NCBI RefSeq assembly: GCF_965227785.1
Contig: NZ_OZ245785.1
Coordinates: forward strand, 3,038,001 to 3,102,000
DNA: 64,000 nucleotides
Direction: 5' to 3'
Origin: Gracilimonas sp965227785
GTDB taxonomy: Bacteria; Bacteroidota; Rhodothermia; Balneolales; Balneolaceae
The position numbers and the translations under genes were made by a program. The notes under the pieces were generated by a model, which saw only the letters and a program-made list of their open reading frames with translations, searched no databases and was not told where the DNA came from. The first letter of the stretch is position 1. Every line of letters begins with the position of its first letter. Of the stretch, positions 35,101 to 44,326 are shown piece after piece.

Positions 35101-35327
35101 CCGGTTCCGGAAGTCAGGCGATTACTATCCGGTTGAAACTCGACCATGATGGCAATCACATCGAGTGTTCCCGTAGCATTCAGGTTCTCATTCAATACCG
35201 GTTGGGGTTTGGCAATAGCATGAGAACGCTTAACGGGCATGTGTTGAGCGTGGGAGTGGCGGTTCCAAAATAGAAAGAGCATGCTAAAAACTAACATGCT
35301 CTTCATGAAAAACTTCAAATGCTGCAT
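32133..35327 (-). CDS. M6-like pseudo-metalloprotease with type IX sorting domain, 1064 aa
   Basis: A secretion signal is followed by an M6/immune-inhibitor-A-like domain (about 50-400). The usual zinc motif HExGHxLGLPD is replaced: residues 277-287 read ASIGSHLGLPD, keeping the GLPD scaffold but losing both His ligands and the catalytic Glu, so I infer no peptidase activity. A long beta-rich middle (about 600-950) follows. The C-terminal domain (about 975-1064) is of the type A T9SS kind: YNWPNPAAEHTNIRFELAEPGG, VQITVITISGRIIFEQ and a terminal Lys-rich strand ETKLIKIGVVH. It should therefore be exported by the type IX system and processed by the sortase. It starts 3 bp after porV. Confidence 0.9.
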   Translation of the reverse strand: MQHLKFFMKSMLVFSMLFLFWNRHSHAQHMPVKRSHAIAKPQPVLNENLNATGTLDVIAIMVEFQPDSNRLTSGTGIFGPNGMDGLPYLANAEDFRVEPLPHNRSYFEAHLEFAKNYYEQSSDGQLTIDYQVLPTIYRLPKKMEEYSPTGETFTNEKVAELARDAWQEVENGPDFDASGLDPETTAFVIFHAGVGRDIELTGTNLDITPFDIPSLYLRKENLGELLNDPSFNGFSVNDGAFRVTNSMIIPRTETRRGLDIQDNEFAFPLSINGLLCASIGSHLGLPDLFNTETGDPAIGRFGLMDGAGFFSYNGLLPPEPSAWEKMYLGWETPFEIDVNTTGDIQLTASSLDQPNSIAKYNLSGSEYFLIENRHRDPDGTGITITIRQPDGNEVQQTFTNQDESFVFQQSGFDSLLQAGTFVNASNFDFSLPGGLDLGEDENDPSDDRELNGGILIWHIDEAMISQRLLNERVNADPDRRGVDLEEADGAQDIGAGVPGALDNSAAFGSAFDYWWSGNDYRVILQSGQEISFYQNRFGPDTRPDNSSNSGAPSFFELYDFSDNLSTASFKIRADEPNSDLYTSDFTARLDSSQSYFTVDDSYYNYFPLTLSVYETTTDTFLIVPSQQSVTALSISDPENMQFQLSGIAVQQPFIGTELVLAGKPEANISDIAVASITWNPNTQQFDTSWTATLPVNRGFLSSETGETILADFTDAGLMADNGNPTSEGIPPFQRSEIISGEFSEAYDSGVSFSSLSGYAYTPISDENRLYTGSIQLGNRVIFYVFEDNRFVLVDHESDQPELPVFEEAAAEWPAILDDATILRVDKANNQLIAQNRFGTTNDYYPVDAPEGIHFIGTPLYTDLIASNSEYATLVVGQDSLSQNIFAYDNQGQLLDGFPLYVGKAVSSETQPIHPIIYNRNLYAVSHDGTVKSWNLTQVSDTKWPTRYGEAPFNKVSARVQASENEFPSGFGVLNEDETYNWPNPAAEHTNIRFELAEPGGNVQITVITISGRIIFEQSLTSPGGFPQEVQIQTGDWGSGGYVARVKATVDGKTETKLIKIGVVH

Positions 35328-35330
35328 GTA

Positions 35331-36476
35331 TTAAAAGTCAATAAGCAAGCTGAATCGTAAGGTATTGGCAAGCGGGTGATCTTCTTCAAGGGTCTTTATA
35401 TAACTGAAGTCGACACCGAGGAAACTATACCTAATACCAGCGCCAAAAGTGATATATTCACGGTCACCGTTTTGGGGGTCTTCGAAATAATAACCGCCAC
35501 GCAATGCGAACTGATCCGCATACCAATATTCAATACCGGCTCCAATCATAAACTGCTGCATCAGCCCAACCTCGACGGTATTCTGACCGTCAAAACGCTC
35601 AAAACTGCTCCATGACTTATACAGAGCTTCAATAGGGCCTACTGCTTTGGTTTCGATAACGGTTGAATCACCGCTTTGTACTTCAAACTTGTCGGTTCGC
35701 GCCATGATTTTAGAAATATCATTAGCAACGGTTATACGGTTTATGCCTTCATCATCCAGGTCAAGGTCGAACGACCACCCAAAGCGTAGAACAGTTGGCA
35801 GGGGATCTTTCTGGGCGTTGTCGGTATATTGAATACCGGGCCCAAGGTTTGAAAGGTTTGATCCAAAGCTAAACCGTGCATCTCTTCCTCCAAGCGAAAA
35901 TGTATCCGTCTTATATAAGAAAGAAAGGTCTACTGCTACACTGCTTCCCGGATTTACTTTTTGGGCCGCAATAGAAGTACCACTGGCTAAACTGGAGTAA
36001 ATAAGACGAAGGCTTGTACCAACTCCGAAGTTTTTGCTGACCTGGTAACCATAAGACCCACCGAGGGCTACTTCGTAACTCTGGAACCGGGAGATGGGCT
36101 CAGGACTGGTTTCATCGGTTTCCACCTGCTCTCCAAGGTTCAGGTATGTTAAGTGAGCTCCAAAGGTACCAATGCCTTCAACGTAATATTTACCAACCAC
36201 GTAATCGTAGAAAAGGTCACTTACGTTAAAGTTGGCCAACCAGTTCGAGTGGGTGATACTGGCTTGGTTGGCTCCCTTTTGGAAAGCTAATCCGGCGGGA
36301 TTCCAAAATAGCGCAGATGCGTTGTCTGAGATAGCTACTCCGGTGTTTCCCATACCGGCACCGCGCGAATCCGGTTCAATTTGAAGAAAGGGCACCGCTG
36401 TAATGGCAACCTGTGCATATGTAATGGCAGGCATTAAAAATAATGCTGCTGCTATGATGGATACTGTCCTTTTCAT
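35331..36476 (-). CDS. porV: Type IX secretion outer-membrane protein PorV
   Basis: Outer-membrane barrel that shuttles T9SS cargo to the PorU sortase. A signal peptide (MKRTVSIIAAALFLMPAITYAQ) precedes the family opening FLQIEPDSRGAGMGNTGVAISDNASALFWNPAGLA, a strong PorV/PorQ-family signature. Barrel strands run to the aromatic end TLRFSLLIDF. The gene sits directly after porU and 3 bp before the M6-like substrate candidate, which fits PorV rather than PorQ. No channel plug or mutation is visible. Confidence 0.92.
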   Translation of the reverse strand: MKRTVSIIAAALFLMPAITYAQVAITAVPFLQIEPDSRGAGMGNTGVAISDNASALFWNPAGLAFQKGANQASITHSNWLANFNVSDLFYDYVVGKYYVEGIGTFGAHLTYLNLGEQVETDETSPEPISRFQSYEVALGGSYGYQVSKNFGVGTSLRLIYSSLASGTSIAAQKVNPGSSVAVDLSFLYKTDTFSLGGRDARFSFGSNLSNLGPGIQYTDNAQKDPLPTVLRFGWSFDLDLDDEGINRITVANDISKIMARTDKFEVQSGDSTVIETKAVGPIEALYKSWSSFERFDGQNTVEVGLMQQFMIGAGIEYWYADQFALRGGYYFEDPQNGDREYITFGAGIRYSFLGVDFSYIKTLEEDHPLANTLRFSLLIDF

Positions 36477-36530
36477 AAAAAACGAATTTAAGATAGTTGA
36501 ATATAAGAGATTCAGGGTTAAGTTACGATG

Positions 36531-39500
36531 CTATCGTATGATTACGAGCTTTTCGACTTGCTCTGTTGTTTGTCTTCCTTTCGGGGTATTTGTTGCAACC
36601 CGAAGCACATAAATATAAGTACCGTTACCCAGGCGATCATAATCCCGGTCACGGCCATCCCATGAAATACTGGCATAAGAACTTGTAGTTATGAGTGACT
36701 GTTCAATGTGTTGCACCGGCTTACCACTCAGTGTATAAATACGAACTGAAACATCAAGTGGATTACCGGGCTGGTTATGTTCGAAGCTGAATCGGGTGGC
36801 ATTATTCATCGGGTTGGGGAAGTTAAACACGTTTCTGACGGTTAACTCCTCACTCGATGCTACTTCAAAGAAAACTTCTTCTTCTGAAGGATTATTGTGC
36901 ACATCCCACGCTCGAACTTTAAGGGTATAGCTACCTTCCGGAAGTTGATCCAGAGGGTACTCGATACGCCCCCGCGTGAAATCATTTAAACTGCCCTCAT
37001 AAAAATCGTTGAGGACGAACGATTGTTGTGGTTCTGTATCGATTGTAGCAATTATCTCATGTCCTACTCCTGTTCCTGTAGTGTTTATGCCAGATTGATC
37101 TTCAAGTTCAATTATCAGTGTCGGTGAACTATTCACCAGGTTTCCGTTCACAAAGCGTTCATCATTTAGAAATACATCCATCTGTGGACCAGATCCGTCG
37201 TCCACAGCGTTTTCGTTGACTCCGTTAAAACGTACTTTTGTATATGAGCCGCCGGCAGTTTGACCGTTATTGTTAGCAAAGAAAATGATTCGGCCGGTGT
37301 TGTCTGAAAAACTGATGTCTTTTGGGACTATAAATGAAGAGGTAAATTCCCCATTGGTGATGGCAGCCTTACCTTTAAAAAGAATATCATTCTCCGCTTC
37401 ATAGTCACAGCCTGAAAGTCGACAATTGTCCTGAGCTACCCATTCGCGATCGGATGGCAGAGGAACATTGCGAGGCGCGTCCATAACGGTGATGACTGCC
37501 TCTCCGTTATAGTCGGGAAGGGGATTACCCTGCAGATCCTTTATTTGCCCGGACAGGTTAACCTGATCAAGAGCCTTAATGGTCAGTGTGGTGTCTTCAC
37601 CATTTTCAGTGTAGTTGTTGATGGATGTCAGGTCGGCCTGTTGCTCAGGAAGACGGAATTTTGTAGCCGGATCGCCAATCAGTATGAATTTTTTACTGTT
37701 TCGGGAAGCAACAACGGTGGAACTGTTAATACTGGAATTTTTGGTGCGCATGTAAATATCACCAAGCCGAAGAGGGCTTCCATCGGAATTACGTTCTACC
37801 ATTCGCTGGGAGAGGGCCACATTCAGCCCGAAGTTATTCCCGGCACTTATTGTAAAACTTGTGAAGACCACTCTGGTGGTAGTAAATGCCCCTACTATTC
37901 CACCGTTCTCAGCAAAAAGCAGTTGTTCAGCTCCGGATTGGGCATCGATGTCATCATACCTACCGAACTGACAGGTAGCCGTTACAAGTACCGCTAACTG
38001 GTCGCGGTTGGTGAGATTGGGAATGTAATTGGACAGGAATAGCTCTTCATCAGACAGGGTCTGCTCGTTTCCGTGGCCCGAATAATTCATAACCAGCGTG
38101 CCCTCGTTAAATGAGTTTATGAAGGCATCTGTAGCTCCGGGTATTTTTCTTCCTGATCCCGTAATCTCAACCGGGTAGGCAAATTCATACACTTTCTTGA
38201 TTCGTAATCCAGGCTCTATAAAGTTCATGCGCTGGGCGGTTTCATCGGCATTAACTACGTGTATGTCTCTGTCGCCGGAATCGGGAAAGTCATCATCGGC
38301 AGCAAAGGTTAACAGGTTTTGCCAGCTGCCGGTGTTGGCCGGGTCTTCGTAGGTTTTGATCTTTTGGACAGCTATAGCAGCTTCTGATCGTGTTTGTGCA
38401 GAAATCCGACCGAGGCCAATATCCAGATAATGAGAGTTGCTGGTCTGGCCACCGGTTAAATCTCCCTCGTTGTCATCCAGAAAACCGAAGAAATCATCAG
38501 TAGCAAAAGACTGTATCCTGTTTAGTGACTCTTCACTTTGGTAGGTGACTATATAATTTTGGAAGCCATTGCTAATAATGTTCTTGTAGTCGAAAGTGGC
38601 ATCCCCAAAAAGGAGTAAATATTGTGGAGGTTCCTGCCCGTCGTTTAAAGCCCGATCGTACAAAAATTTAGTGTAATCACGAATGGCAGATGGATCCACA
38701 ACACCGCCTGAGAATTCATTTAAAATCTGTTCCTGAGTAACCACAACAGGATTTAATCCATCTTTCTGAGCACGGTAACCGGCCAGGTCTTCGGCATATT
38801 CCCTGAAGTCTTCGGAGGTTACGATGATATAGTCAGGGTAATCAGTAATTCCTTTCAGGTTCTGAGGGGTTACTAATGTGCCCATGGCAGGTTGGAAGAA
38901 GCTGGATTGAGCTGCAAACCGTAAGTCATCACCTGAATAATAATTGAAACTGTATTGTCCGCTTGTACCGGTTGAGTTTAACAGTTTGGGATCAGTCGCA
39001 TCAGTAACATCAAGTATAACCGGCTGACTGCCAAACCCGGAAAGCCGGTATTGAGCAAGTTCACTGGAAGAACCATCGGCAGGAGAGTAGAAATACAATT
39101 GGCCGTTTTGAGTCTGTAGTTCTCTTCGGACTACCACACGGAACCAATCTAAAAAGCCCCGTGAACTTGGTTCGTTATGGTTGTACGTGGCTGCAGCCTC
39201 AATAATTCCCCCTTGAATAGTTGGTGTGAAGCTGGTCTTGAAGGCGCCCCGAACGCCGGATTCACCACTACTGCAATTGTAGCAGCTTCCACATCGGGTG
39301 CATGATATAGCCCGGATATTTAAAGTCTCAATCTGCTGCCCGTTTACTAATACCTGGAAATTGGCAGCATTTGTTGAGCGGTTTATAAACTGACCTTCTA
39401 CCATTATCGGTTCACCGGAAATGATACCGGCAAGGGTATCTGCAAAAACAGGGATGGAAGTGCCGTTACTGGAGGCATCAAATCGTTGTCCAAACCAACG

Positions 39501-40442
39501 TCGGCCCGACTTTATACTTTCTTCCGTTTTATAAAGCTCCTCATCCTTCCAAATAAAGTCATAAAAAGATGTGATGGTTCGGGAAGGAGAAAGGTTGTTG
39601 TTTACCGCTGCAAGCCGATCTCCGGGAGTATCTGAAACGGTCAGAAATACAAAGGATTGATTACTGTAAGGATGAAGGCGGTGCTCAAAATCGATGCTGT
39701 CTCTGAGTACACGGTGCGGCGAATTTCCATAGAAAATTATACGGTCATTCGCGTTGAAAGAGCCATCATTTTGACCTTCAACTATAATAGGAATCTGGGT
39801 GAGCTCCGGACGCGGCTGGTCATTTGCTTCAGCCAGCTGATAGCCTCCGGTTCCCCAAAGCTGGATATTCCGGGGATCAATAGTGCTGATTTCAATTCCA
39901 AGGTCTTCAAGGTAGGTGGCATCAAGTTCATAAATCCCGTTGTTAGTGATAGGGATTTTATACCAGGTTCCATTGTCAAACAGGGAACTGTTATTTTGTT
40001 TGGCTGTTCTTAACTGTGGCAGCCGGGTATCACCGTCTTTATAAACCCGAATTTTGAATTTTTGCAGAACCTTAGTGCTGTTTTCACCATAGCGGGCAAT
40101 GTTTATACTGAGAGCGCTTACTTTTTTGCCACGGTGAATACCGGGATCAGAGATTTCGATTAGTGGCTTAGAGATATCTGAAAGAGCTAATACAGTCGCT
40201 TTTTCGGCGGAAATCTCATCATTAATAGTTGAAACCGCCTGTTCAAGAACCTGAAAACGAGGAGTGTTTCCTGAAACAGGAACCATCAGCCCATATGGAG
40301 ACAGAATCTCAAGCTTCTCGTTGGAGAACTCGTAATCTGTAAATGAGTCTGTTTCTGCTACTACTTTCAGTTGCTGGGCATTTGCCACTTCAGCAATCAA
40401 TAAGCAAAGCAAACCACTAATATAAAGCAGCTTGTTAAGCAT
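36531..40442 (-). CDS. porU: Type IX secretion sortase PorU (C25 family)
   Basis: Surface sortase that removes C-terminal signals from T9SS cargo and attaches it to the outer membrane. The 1303-residue protein has an N-terminal signal (MLNKLLYISGLLCLLIAEVANAQ), a beta-rich N-domain, and a gingipain-like C25 domain with catalytic H790 (NYSGHGNEQ) and C824 (VTATCQFGRYDD). Also seen is a Cys-rich segment CTRCGSCYNCSSGESG near 390 that may bind metal or form disulfides. The C-terminus has an FlgD-like Ig fold (FNFPNPMNNATRFSFEHNQPG ... GNGTYIYVLRV) where P. gingivalis PorU has its own CTD. It is the first gene of the 40.4-23 kb minus-strand run. Confidence 0.93.
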   Translation of the reverse strand: MLNKLLYISGLLCLLIAEVANAQQLKVVAETDSFTDYEFSNEKLEILSPYGLMVPVSGNTPRFQVLEQAVSTINDEISAEKATVLALSDISKPLIEISDPGIHRGKKVSALSINIARYGENSTKVLQKFKIRVYKDGDTRLPQLRTAKQNNSSLFDNGTWYKIPITNNGIYELDATYLEDLGIEISTIDPRNIQLWGTGGYQLAEANDQPRPELTQIPIIVEGQNDGSFNANDRIIFYGNSPHRVLRDSIDFEHRLHPYSNQSFVFLTVSDTPGDRLAAVNNNLSPSRTITSFYDFIWKDEELYKTEESIKSGRRWFGQRFDASSNGTSIPVFADTLAGIISGEPIMVEGQFINRSTNAANFQVLVNGQQIETLNIRAISCTRCGSCYNCSSGESGVRGAFKTSFTPTIQGGIIEAAATYNHNEPSSRGFLDWFRVVVRRELQTQNGQLYFYSPADGSSSELAQYRLSGFGSQPVILDVTDATDPKLLNSTGTSGQYSFNYYSGDDLRFAAQSSFFQPAMGTLVTPQNLKGITDYPDYIIVTSEDFREYAEDLAGYRAQKDGLNPVVVTQEQILNEFSGGVVDPSAIRDYTKFLYDRALNDGQEPPQYLLLFGDATFDYKNIISNGFQNYIVTYQSEESLNRIQSFATDDFFGFLDDNEGDLTGGQTSNSHYLDIGLGRISAQTRSEAAIAVQKIKTYEDPANTGSWQNLLTFAADDDFPDSGDRDIHVVNADETAQRMNFIEPGLRIKKVYEFAYPVEITGSGRKIPGATDAFINSFNEGTLVMNYSGHGNEQTLSDEELFLSNYIPNLTNRDQLAVLVTATCQFGRYDDIDAQSGAEQLLFAENGGIVGAFTTTRVVFTSFTISAGNNFGLNVALSQRMVERNSDGSPLRLGDIYMRTKNSSINSSTVVASRNSKKFILIGDPATKFRLPEQQADLTSINNYTENGEDTTLTIKALDQVNLSGQIKDLQGNPLPDYNGEAVITVMDAPRNVPLPSDREWVAQDNCRLSGCDYEAENDILFKGKAAITNGEFTSSFIVPKDISFSDNTGRIIFFANNNGQTAGGSYTKVRFNGVNENAVDDGSGPQMDVFLNDERFVNGNLVNSSPTLIIELEDQSGINTTGTGVGHEIIATIDTEPQQSFVLNDFYEGSLNDFTRGRIEYPLDQLPEGSYTLKVRAWDVHNNPSEEEVFFEVASSEELTVRNVFNFPNPMNNATRFSFEHNQPGNPLDVSVRIYTLSGKPVQHIEQSLITTSSYASISWDGRDRDYDRLGNGTYIYVLRVATNTPKGRQTTEQVEKLVIIR

Positions 40443-40667
40443 AAAGGAACTAATCGTTTACTGGTTTCGCGTATTAACGCTTAAGGTTTTGTAGCAGTTT
40501 TTCTATATAAGGATATAGTACTTCGAGTTAAGATTGACCTGTAAGATGAGAATGTTCTCTGAGCTGATGTTAAGTTAACGATAAATGAATAGTAGCTTTG
40601 GTCTATACAGTAGAGTCGTTTGTTTCAGGTCTGCTTTATAATAGGTCGGTGAAATAATAATGTCAAT

Positions 40668-40702
40668 AAAAAAATAGCCCGCTTAAAAAAGTTAAGCGGG
40701 CT
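40668..40702 (-). terminator. Intrinsic terminator after the thiolase gene
   Basis: 11-bp stem agcccgcttaa (40676-40686)/ttaagcgggct (40692-40702), followed on the minus strand by a run of T. It separates the thiolase operon from porU. The remaining gap (40443-40667) is the porU upstream region with no other feature seen. Confidence 0.9.
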
Positions 40703-40710
40703 TGTTTCTT

Positions 40711-41889
40711 TTAAAGCATTTCCAGCACAAGGGAGGAAGCTCCGCCACCGCCGTTACAGATGCCGGCACATCCATATTTGCCTTTCGTTCTGCGAAGGGC
40801 ATGGATGAGGGTAACAATAATGCGAGCTCCTGAACATCCGAGCGGGTGGCCGATACTTACGGCTCCTCCATGGATATTTACCTTCTCAGGGTCAAGCTCC
40901 AAAATTTGATTGTTAGCCAAAGCCACAACCGAAAAGGCTTCGTTTATCTCAAAAAGGTCAATGTCACTCTTCGTCAGGCCGGCTCGTTTAAGTGCAATCG
41001 GGATGGCATCAGCCGGTGCCGTTGTAAACCATTCAGGGGCTTTGGCCGCACTGGCGTGGCTTAATATTTTGGCAAGTGGTTTAAGTCCGAGCTCTTTGGC
41101 TTTGTCAGCACTCATCACCAAGACCGCAGCTGCACCGTCATTAATACTGGAAGCATTGGCAGCAGTTACGGTACCTTCTTTGTCAAATACCGGCCTCAAA
41201 TCAGGAATTTTTTCGAAACGAACTTTACCCAATTCTTCGTCTTTTTCTACTTCGGTTACATTCCCTTTGCGGTCTTTAACCTTAACTTTGATCAGCTCGT
41301 CTTTAAAGTAACCTTTTTCGGTTGCCTCAATAGCTCTCTTATAAGAGTTGATAGCATATTCATCTTGCTCTTCGCGACTGATGTTGCACTCTCTGGCGCA
41401 AAGATCGCCGGCATTACCCATCAGGTATTTGTTATAGACATCCCAAAGGCCGTCTTTAACAATGCCGTCCTCAGCTTCAACGTGTCCGTATTTAGCTCCA
41501 AAACGCTGTTTGGGGAGGTAGTAGGGAACATTACTCATGCTCTCCATTCCACCCGCTACGATGATATCTGCTTCTCCTAAACGAATCTGGTCGGCTGCGA
41601 TCATGATGGACTTCATTCCGGAAGCACATACTTTATTTACTGTTGTTGCCGGAGTTCGCTGGTGTAAGCCTGCTTTCATGGCAGCCTGCCGTGCAGGTGC
41701 CTGACCAATACCTGCAGAAAGAACATTACCCATTACTACTTCCTGCACATCATCGGGCTTGATGCCTCCTGATTTTACGGCTTCAAGGATAGCGGAAGCG
41801 CCCAACTCGGGTGCAGAAAAGGAAGAAAGGCTGCCCCCAAAGGAGCCCATAGGGGTTCGTTTTGCAGATACAATTACAACGTCTCGCAT
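40711..41889 (-). CDS. Acetyl-CoA C-acetyltransferase (thiolase)
   Basis: Condenses two acetyl-CoA or cleaves acetoacetyl-CoA; depending on role it serves fatty-acid breakdown or biosynthesis. Length 392 is normal. Catalytic C88 lies in NKVCASGMKSI, the His in GGAVSIGHPLGCSGARI, and C378 in CAGICNGGGGASSLVLE. The motif DLFEINEAFSVVAL is complete. A palindrome matching a LacI-type operator lies 30 bp upstream (41919), also found before the acyl-CoA dehydrogenase at 57.7 kb, which suggests shared regulation. It is followed by a strong terminator. Confidence 0.96.
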   Translation of the reverse strand: MRDVVIVSAKRTPMGSFGGSLSSFSAPELGASAILEAVKSGGIKPDDVQEVVMGNVLSAGIGQAPARQAAMKAGLHQRTPATTVNKVCASGMKSIMIAADQIRLGEADIIVAGGMESMSNVPYYLPKQRFGAKYGHVEAEDGIVKDGLWDVYNKYLMGNAGDLCARECNISREEQDEYAINSYKRAIEATEKGYFKDELIKVKVKDRKGNVTEVEKDEELGKVRFEKIPDLRPVFDKEGTVTAANASSINDGAAAVLVMSADKAKELGLKPLAKILSHASAAKAPEWFTTAPADAIPIALKRAGLTKSDIDLFEINEAFSVVALANNQILELDPEKVNIHGGAVSIGHPLGCSGARIIVTLIHALRRTKGKYGCAGICNGGGGASSLVLEML

Positions 41890-41918
41890 GATCGAAATAG
41901 GTTTTAAATTAGATGTTC

Positions 41919-41932
41919 TGTAAGCGCTTTTT
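41919..41932 (-). promoter_or_regulatory. Palindromic operator-like site upstream of thiolase
   Basis: TGTAAGCGCTTTTT has the LacI-family pattern TGNAANCGNTTNCA in its first twelve positions (last two differ). It lies 30-43 bp upstream of the thiolase ATG, at almost the same distance as the better site before the acyl-CoA dehydrogenase. Confidence 0.3.
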
Positions 41933-41973
41933 TAACGCCTGAAAGATACTAAAGGCTCGGGAATGATGATATC

Positions 41974-43110
41974 CTAAAATGCTTGTTTCAGGTCATCGAT
42001 AAGGTCATCGGCGTCTTCAATTCCCACCGAAATACGAATTAGAGAATCCTTGAGTCCGGCTTTTTCCCTCACGTCTTTTGGAATGGAGCCGTGGGTCATA
42101 GAAGCGGGGTGACTTATCAACGATTCTACACCTCCAAGGCTTTCAGCCAGGGTAAAAATGGATGTGTTGCTCATAAATTTAGTAGCGGCTTCAATCGAAT
42201 CATCTTTCAGAGTAAAGGAAAGCATAGCTCCGAAGTCATCCATTTGTTTAGCTGCTAACTCGTGCTGCGGGTGAGAAGACAACCCGGGGTATAAAACAGA
42301 CTCTACCTCGTCGTGGCTTTCCAGGAATGAAGCTATTTGTTTAGCGTTATCAACCGATCTCTGTACACGTACGCTTAAGGTTTTAATACCTCTTAAGGTG
42401 AGGTAGCAATCCATAGGTCCGGGTACTGCACCGGATGTTTTGGTTTGGAACCGGAGGTTTTCCATAATCTCCTTATTAGAGCTGGCAACCGCACCATGAA
42501 TTACATCCGAATGACCGGCCAAATACTTGGTTGCTGAATGGAGTACGGCATCAGCTCCAAATTCAAGCGGCCTCTGCAGGTAAGGAGATGCAAAAGTGTT
42601 ATCAACTACGGTAAGTATATTATTGGGCTTGGCCAATCCAACCAACGCCTCGATATCAACAATACGCAGCAAAGGATTGGTCGGTGTTTCAATCCACATT
42701 AATTTAGTTTGAGGGGTAATGGCATCTTTCACCTTGTCAAGATCCGTCATATCTACAAAAGTGAAATCAATCCCATAAGGTTCGAACACCTTGGTAAATA
42801 GACGGTAAGAGCCTCCGTATAAATCATTAGTTGTCACAACATGATCGCCCGGGCGTAACATTTTCATCAGGGAATCCATGGCTGCAACACCACTTGAAAA
42901 ACAAGCGGCTTCATCAGCACCTTCTAATCCGGCGATCATTTGCTCGAGTGCTGTGCGGGTAGGGTTTCCAACGCGGGCGTAATCGTAGCCTTTATGTTTG
43001 TTGGGAGCTTCCTGAGCGTAGGTTGAAGTTTGAAAAATGGGAGGCATTACCGCGCCTGAAGTTTCTTCTGGCTTCTGGCCGGCATGAATCGTCTTGGTAT
43101 TAAATTTCAT
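41974..43110 (-). CDS. Cystathionine gamma-synthase/lyase-type PLP enzyme
   Basis: Trans-sulfuration enzyme of the Cys/Met PLP family, 378 residues. The PLP Lys is K195 (HSATKYLAGHSD); also seen are FSSGVAAMDSL (phosphate-binding), VVDNTFASPYLQRP (Asp to pyridine N), LYGGSYRLF where methionine gamma-lyases have LYGCT, and the C-terminal SLGGVESLISHPASMTH. The Gly in place of Cys favours cystathionine gamma-synthase or gamma-lyase over methionine lyase; which of the two cannot be decided. It lies 2 bp downstream of the TPR lipoprotein gene 43113-44303 and is probably cotranscribed. Confidence 0.92.
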   Translation of the reverse strand: MKFNTKTIHAGQKPEETSGAVMPPIFQTSTYAQEAPNKHKGYDYARVGNPTRTALEQMIAGLEGADEAACFSSGVAAMDSLMKMLRPGDHVVTTNDLYGGSYRLFTKVFEPYGIDFTFVDMTDLDKVKDAITPQTKLMWIETPTNPLLRIVDIEALVGLAKPNNILTVVDNTFASPYLQRPLEFGADAVLHSATKYLAGHSDVIHGAVASSNKEIMENLRFQTKTSGAVPGPMDCYLTLRGIKTLSVRVQRSVDNAKQIASFLESHDEVESVLYPGLSSHPQHELAAKQMDDFGAMLSFTLKDDSIEAATKFMSNTSIFTLAESLGGVESLISHPASMTHGSIPKDVREKAGLKDSLIRISVGIEDADDLIDDLKQAF

Positions 43111-43112
43111 AA

Positions 43113-44303
43113 TTAATTATCTGCTGAGGCAGTTTTGCGATTTTTTAAAGTTTTAAGAACACTGAGTTTATCGGTGTATTCTTCGTTGTTGGGATCTATT
43201 ACAACTAATTTTTCATAGTAATCAATCGCAAAGTTGATAAGTGTATAGGCTTTGGATTCGAGGCTGGCTCTGTCGTTCTCAAAAGCAACGGGTAGAAGTG
43301 ATAAGTACTGGGCTGAGAGGTTATTATAAAAAACAGCAAGGCTTTCAAGGTACTCCGTATTCGAGGTGTCTCTTTTAAAGGCTTCGATTAGCTGAGTTTC
43401 GGCTTCGTCGCCCATACCTTCTGCTTCAAATTTAATCTGCTCAACAAGCATAGTATCATTACTCGAATAAGCTTGCTTCAGGTCTTGTAAAATTCCGGAA
43501 GTAATCTGGTAAAGCTGGGTACCATATACATTTCTGAGGTTGGCATTATTAGGATACTCTGCAACCAGATTCTCAAGCATATCGGCTGCCCGTTCGCTGT
43601 TTCCATCCGATATGTAGGCGTTGATTAACCCAAAAGCCAGGTTCATATCTTCCTGCATATTTGTATTGGCCTGCTCATAATAAGCAGCAGCTTGTTCAGG
43701 ATCTCCCTTCTCAAGATGTAAATACCCAAGATTTTCATAGATTTCGACCGGCTCCTCATCAGCATAATTCAGGGCAGTTTCCAGTGTTTGGATGGCATCA
43801 TCCAAATCCCCCTCATTAAACTGTGCTATCGAAAGGTTCTTATAAGAACTGACAGCGTCTTCCTGCAAAATTAGTGCGTTCCGGAAATGAATGGCAGCGC
43901 GCTGGTATCGTTCAGAAATATCTTCGTTCTCTGAAATTCGAAGTCCGGCATTGTGTTCTGTCTTCCAATATTGCTGCCGCAGGCTATCTATGACAGAAAC
44001 CTGAGATGCATCAGCTCCATATTCAACGGCTAACTCAAAATTATCGGCCGTGTTGTTATAAAACTCAGCTCGTAATTCGGGATCTGCCTGGTGGGCTAAA
44101 TCGGCATTAATTGTAGCTTTTTGAATGTAAAGTGAAGGTTGTTCGGGGTTTTCAGCAAGCCGGTTATCAATTTCAGTGATGGCTTCCTGATACTTTTCAT
44201 TAGCGAGCAGTTCATCAATGTTAACTTTTGATGTACTACAGGAAATAAAAAACCCGGCCACCAGAAGTAGGCCTGTTAGCCGGGTAAAATTTGAAATAGT
44301 CAT
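43113..44303 (-). CDS. TPR-repeat lipoprotein, 396 aa
   Basis: A lipobox (GFFISC, acylated Cys about 22) follows the signal MTISNFTRLTGLLLVAGFFISC. The mature protein is almost all tetratricopeptide repeats: YQEAITEIDNRLAENPEQPSLYIQKATIN, AIHFRNALILQEDAVSSYKNLSIAQFNEGDLDDAIQTLETAL, VEIYENLGYLHLEKGDPEQAAAYYEQA, and the C-terminal YYEKLVVIDPNNEEYTDKL. It is a scaffold for protein contacts on the periplasmic side of the outer membrane. It follows another TPR lipoprotein with a similar layout (44327-45640), with 23 bp between, suggesting paired paralogues. Function unknown. Confidence 0.88.
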   Translation of the reverse strand: MTISNFTRLTGLLLVAGFFISCSTSKVNIDELLANEKYQEAITEIDNRLAENPEQPSLYIQKATINADLAHQADPELRAEFYNNTADNFELAVEYGADASQVSVIDSLRQQYWKTEHNAGLRISENEDISERYQRAAIHFRNALILQEDAVSSYKNLSIAQFNEGDLDDAIQTLETALNYADEEPVEIYENLGYLHLEKGDPEQAAAYYEQANTNMQEDMNLAFGLINAYISDGNSERAADMLENLVAEYPNNANLRNVYGTQLYQITSGILQDLKQAYSSNDTMLVEQIKFEAEGMGDEAETQLIEAFKRDTSNTEYLESLAVFYNNLSAQYLSLLPVAFENDRASLESKAYTLINFAIDYYEKLVVIDPNNEEYTDKLSVLKTLKNRKTASADN

Positions 44304-44326
44304 ATTAAATTTTTTGATATGTGAAA

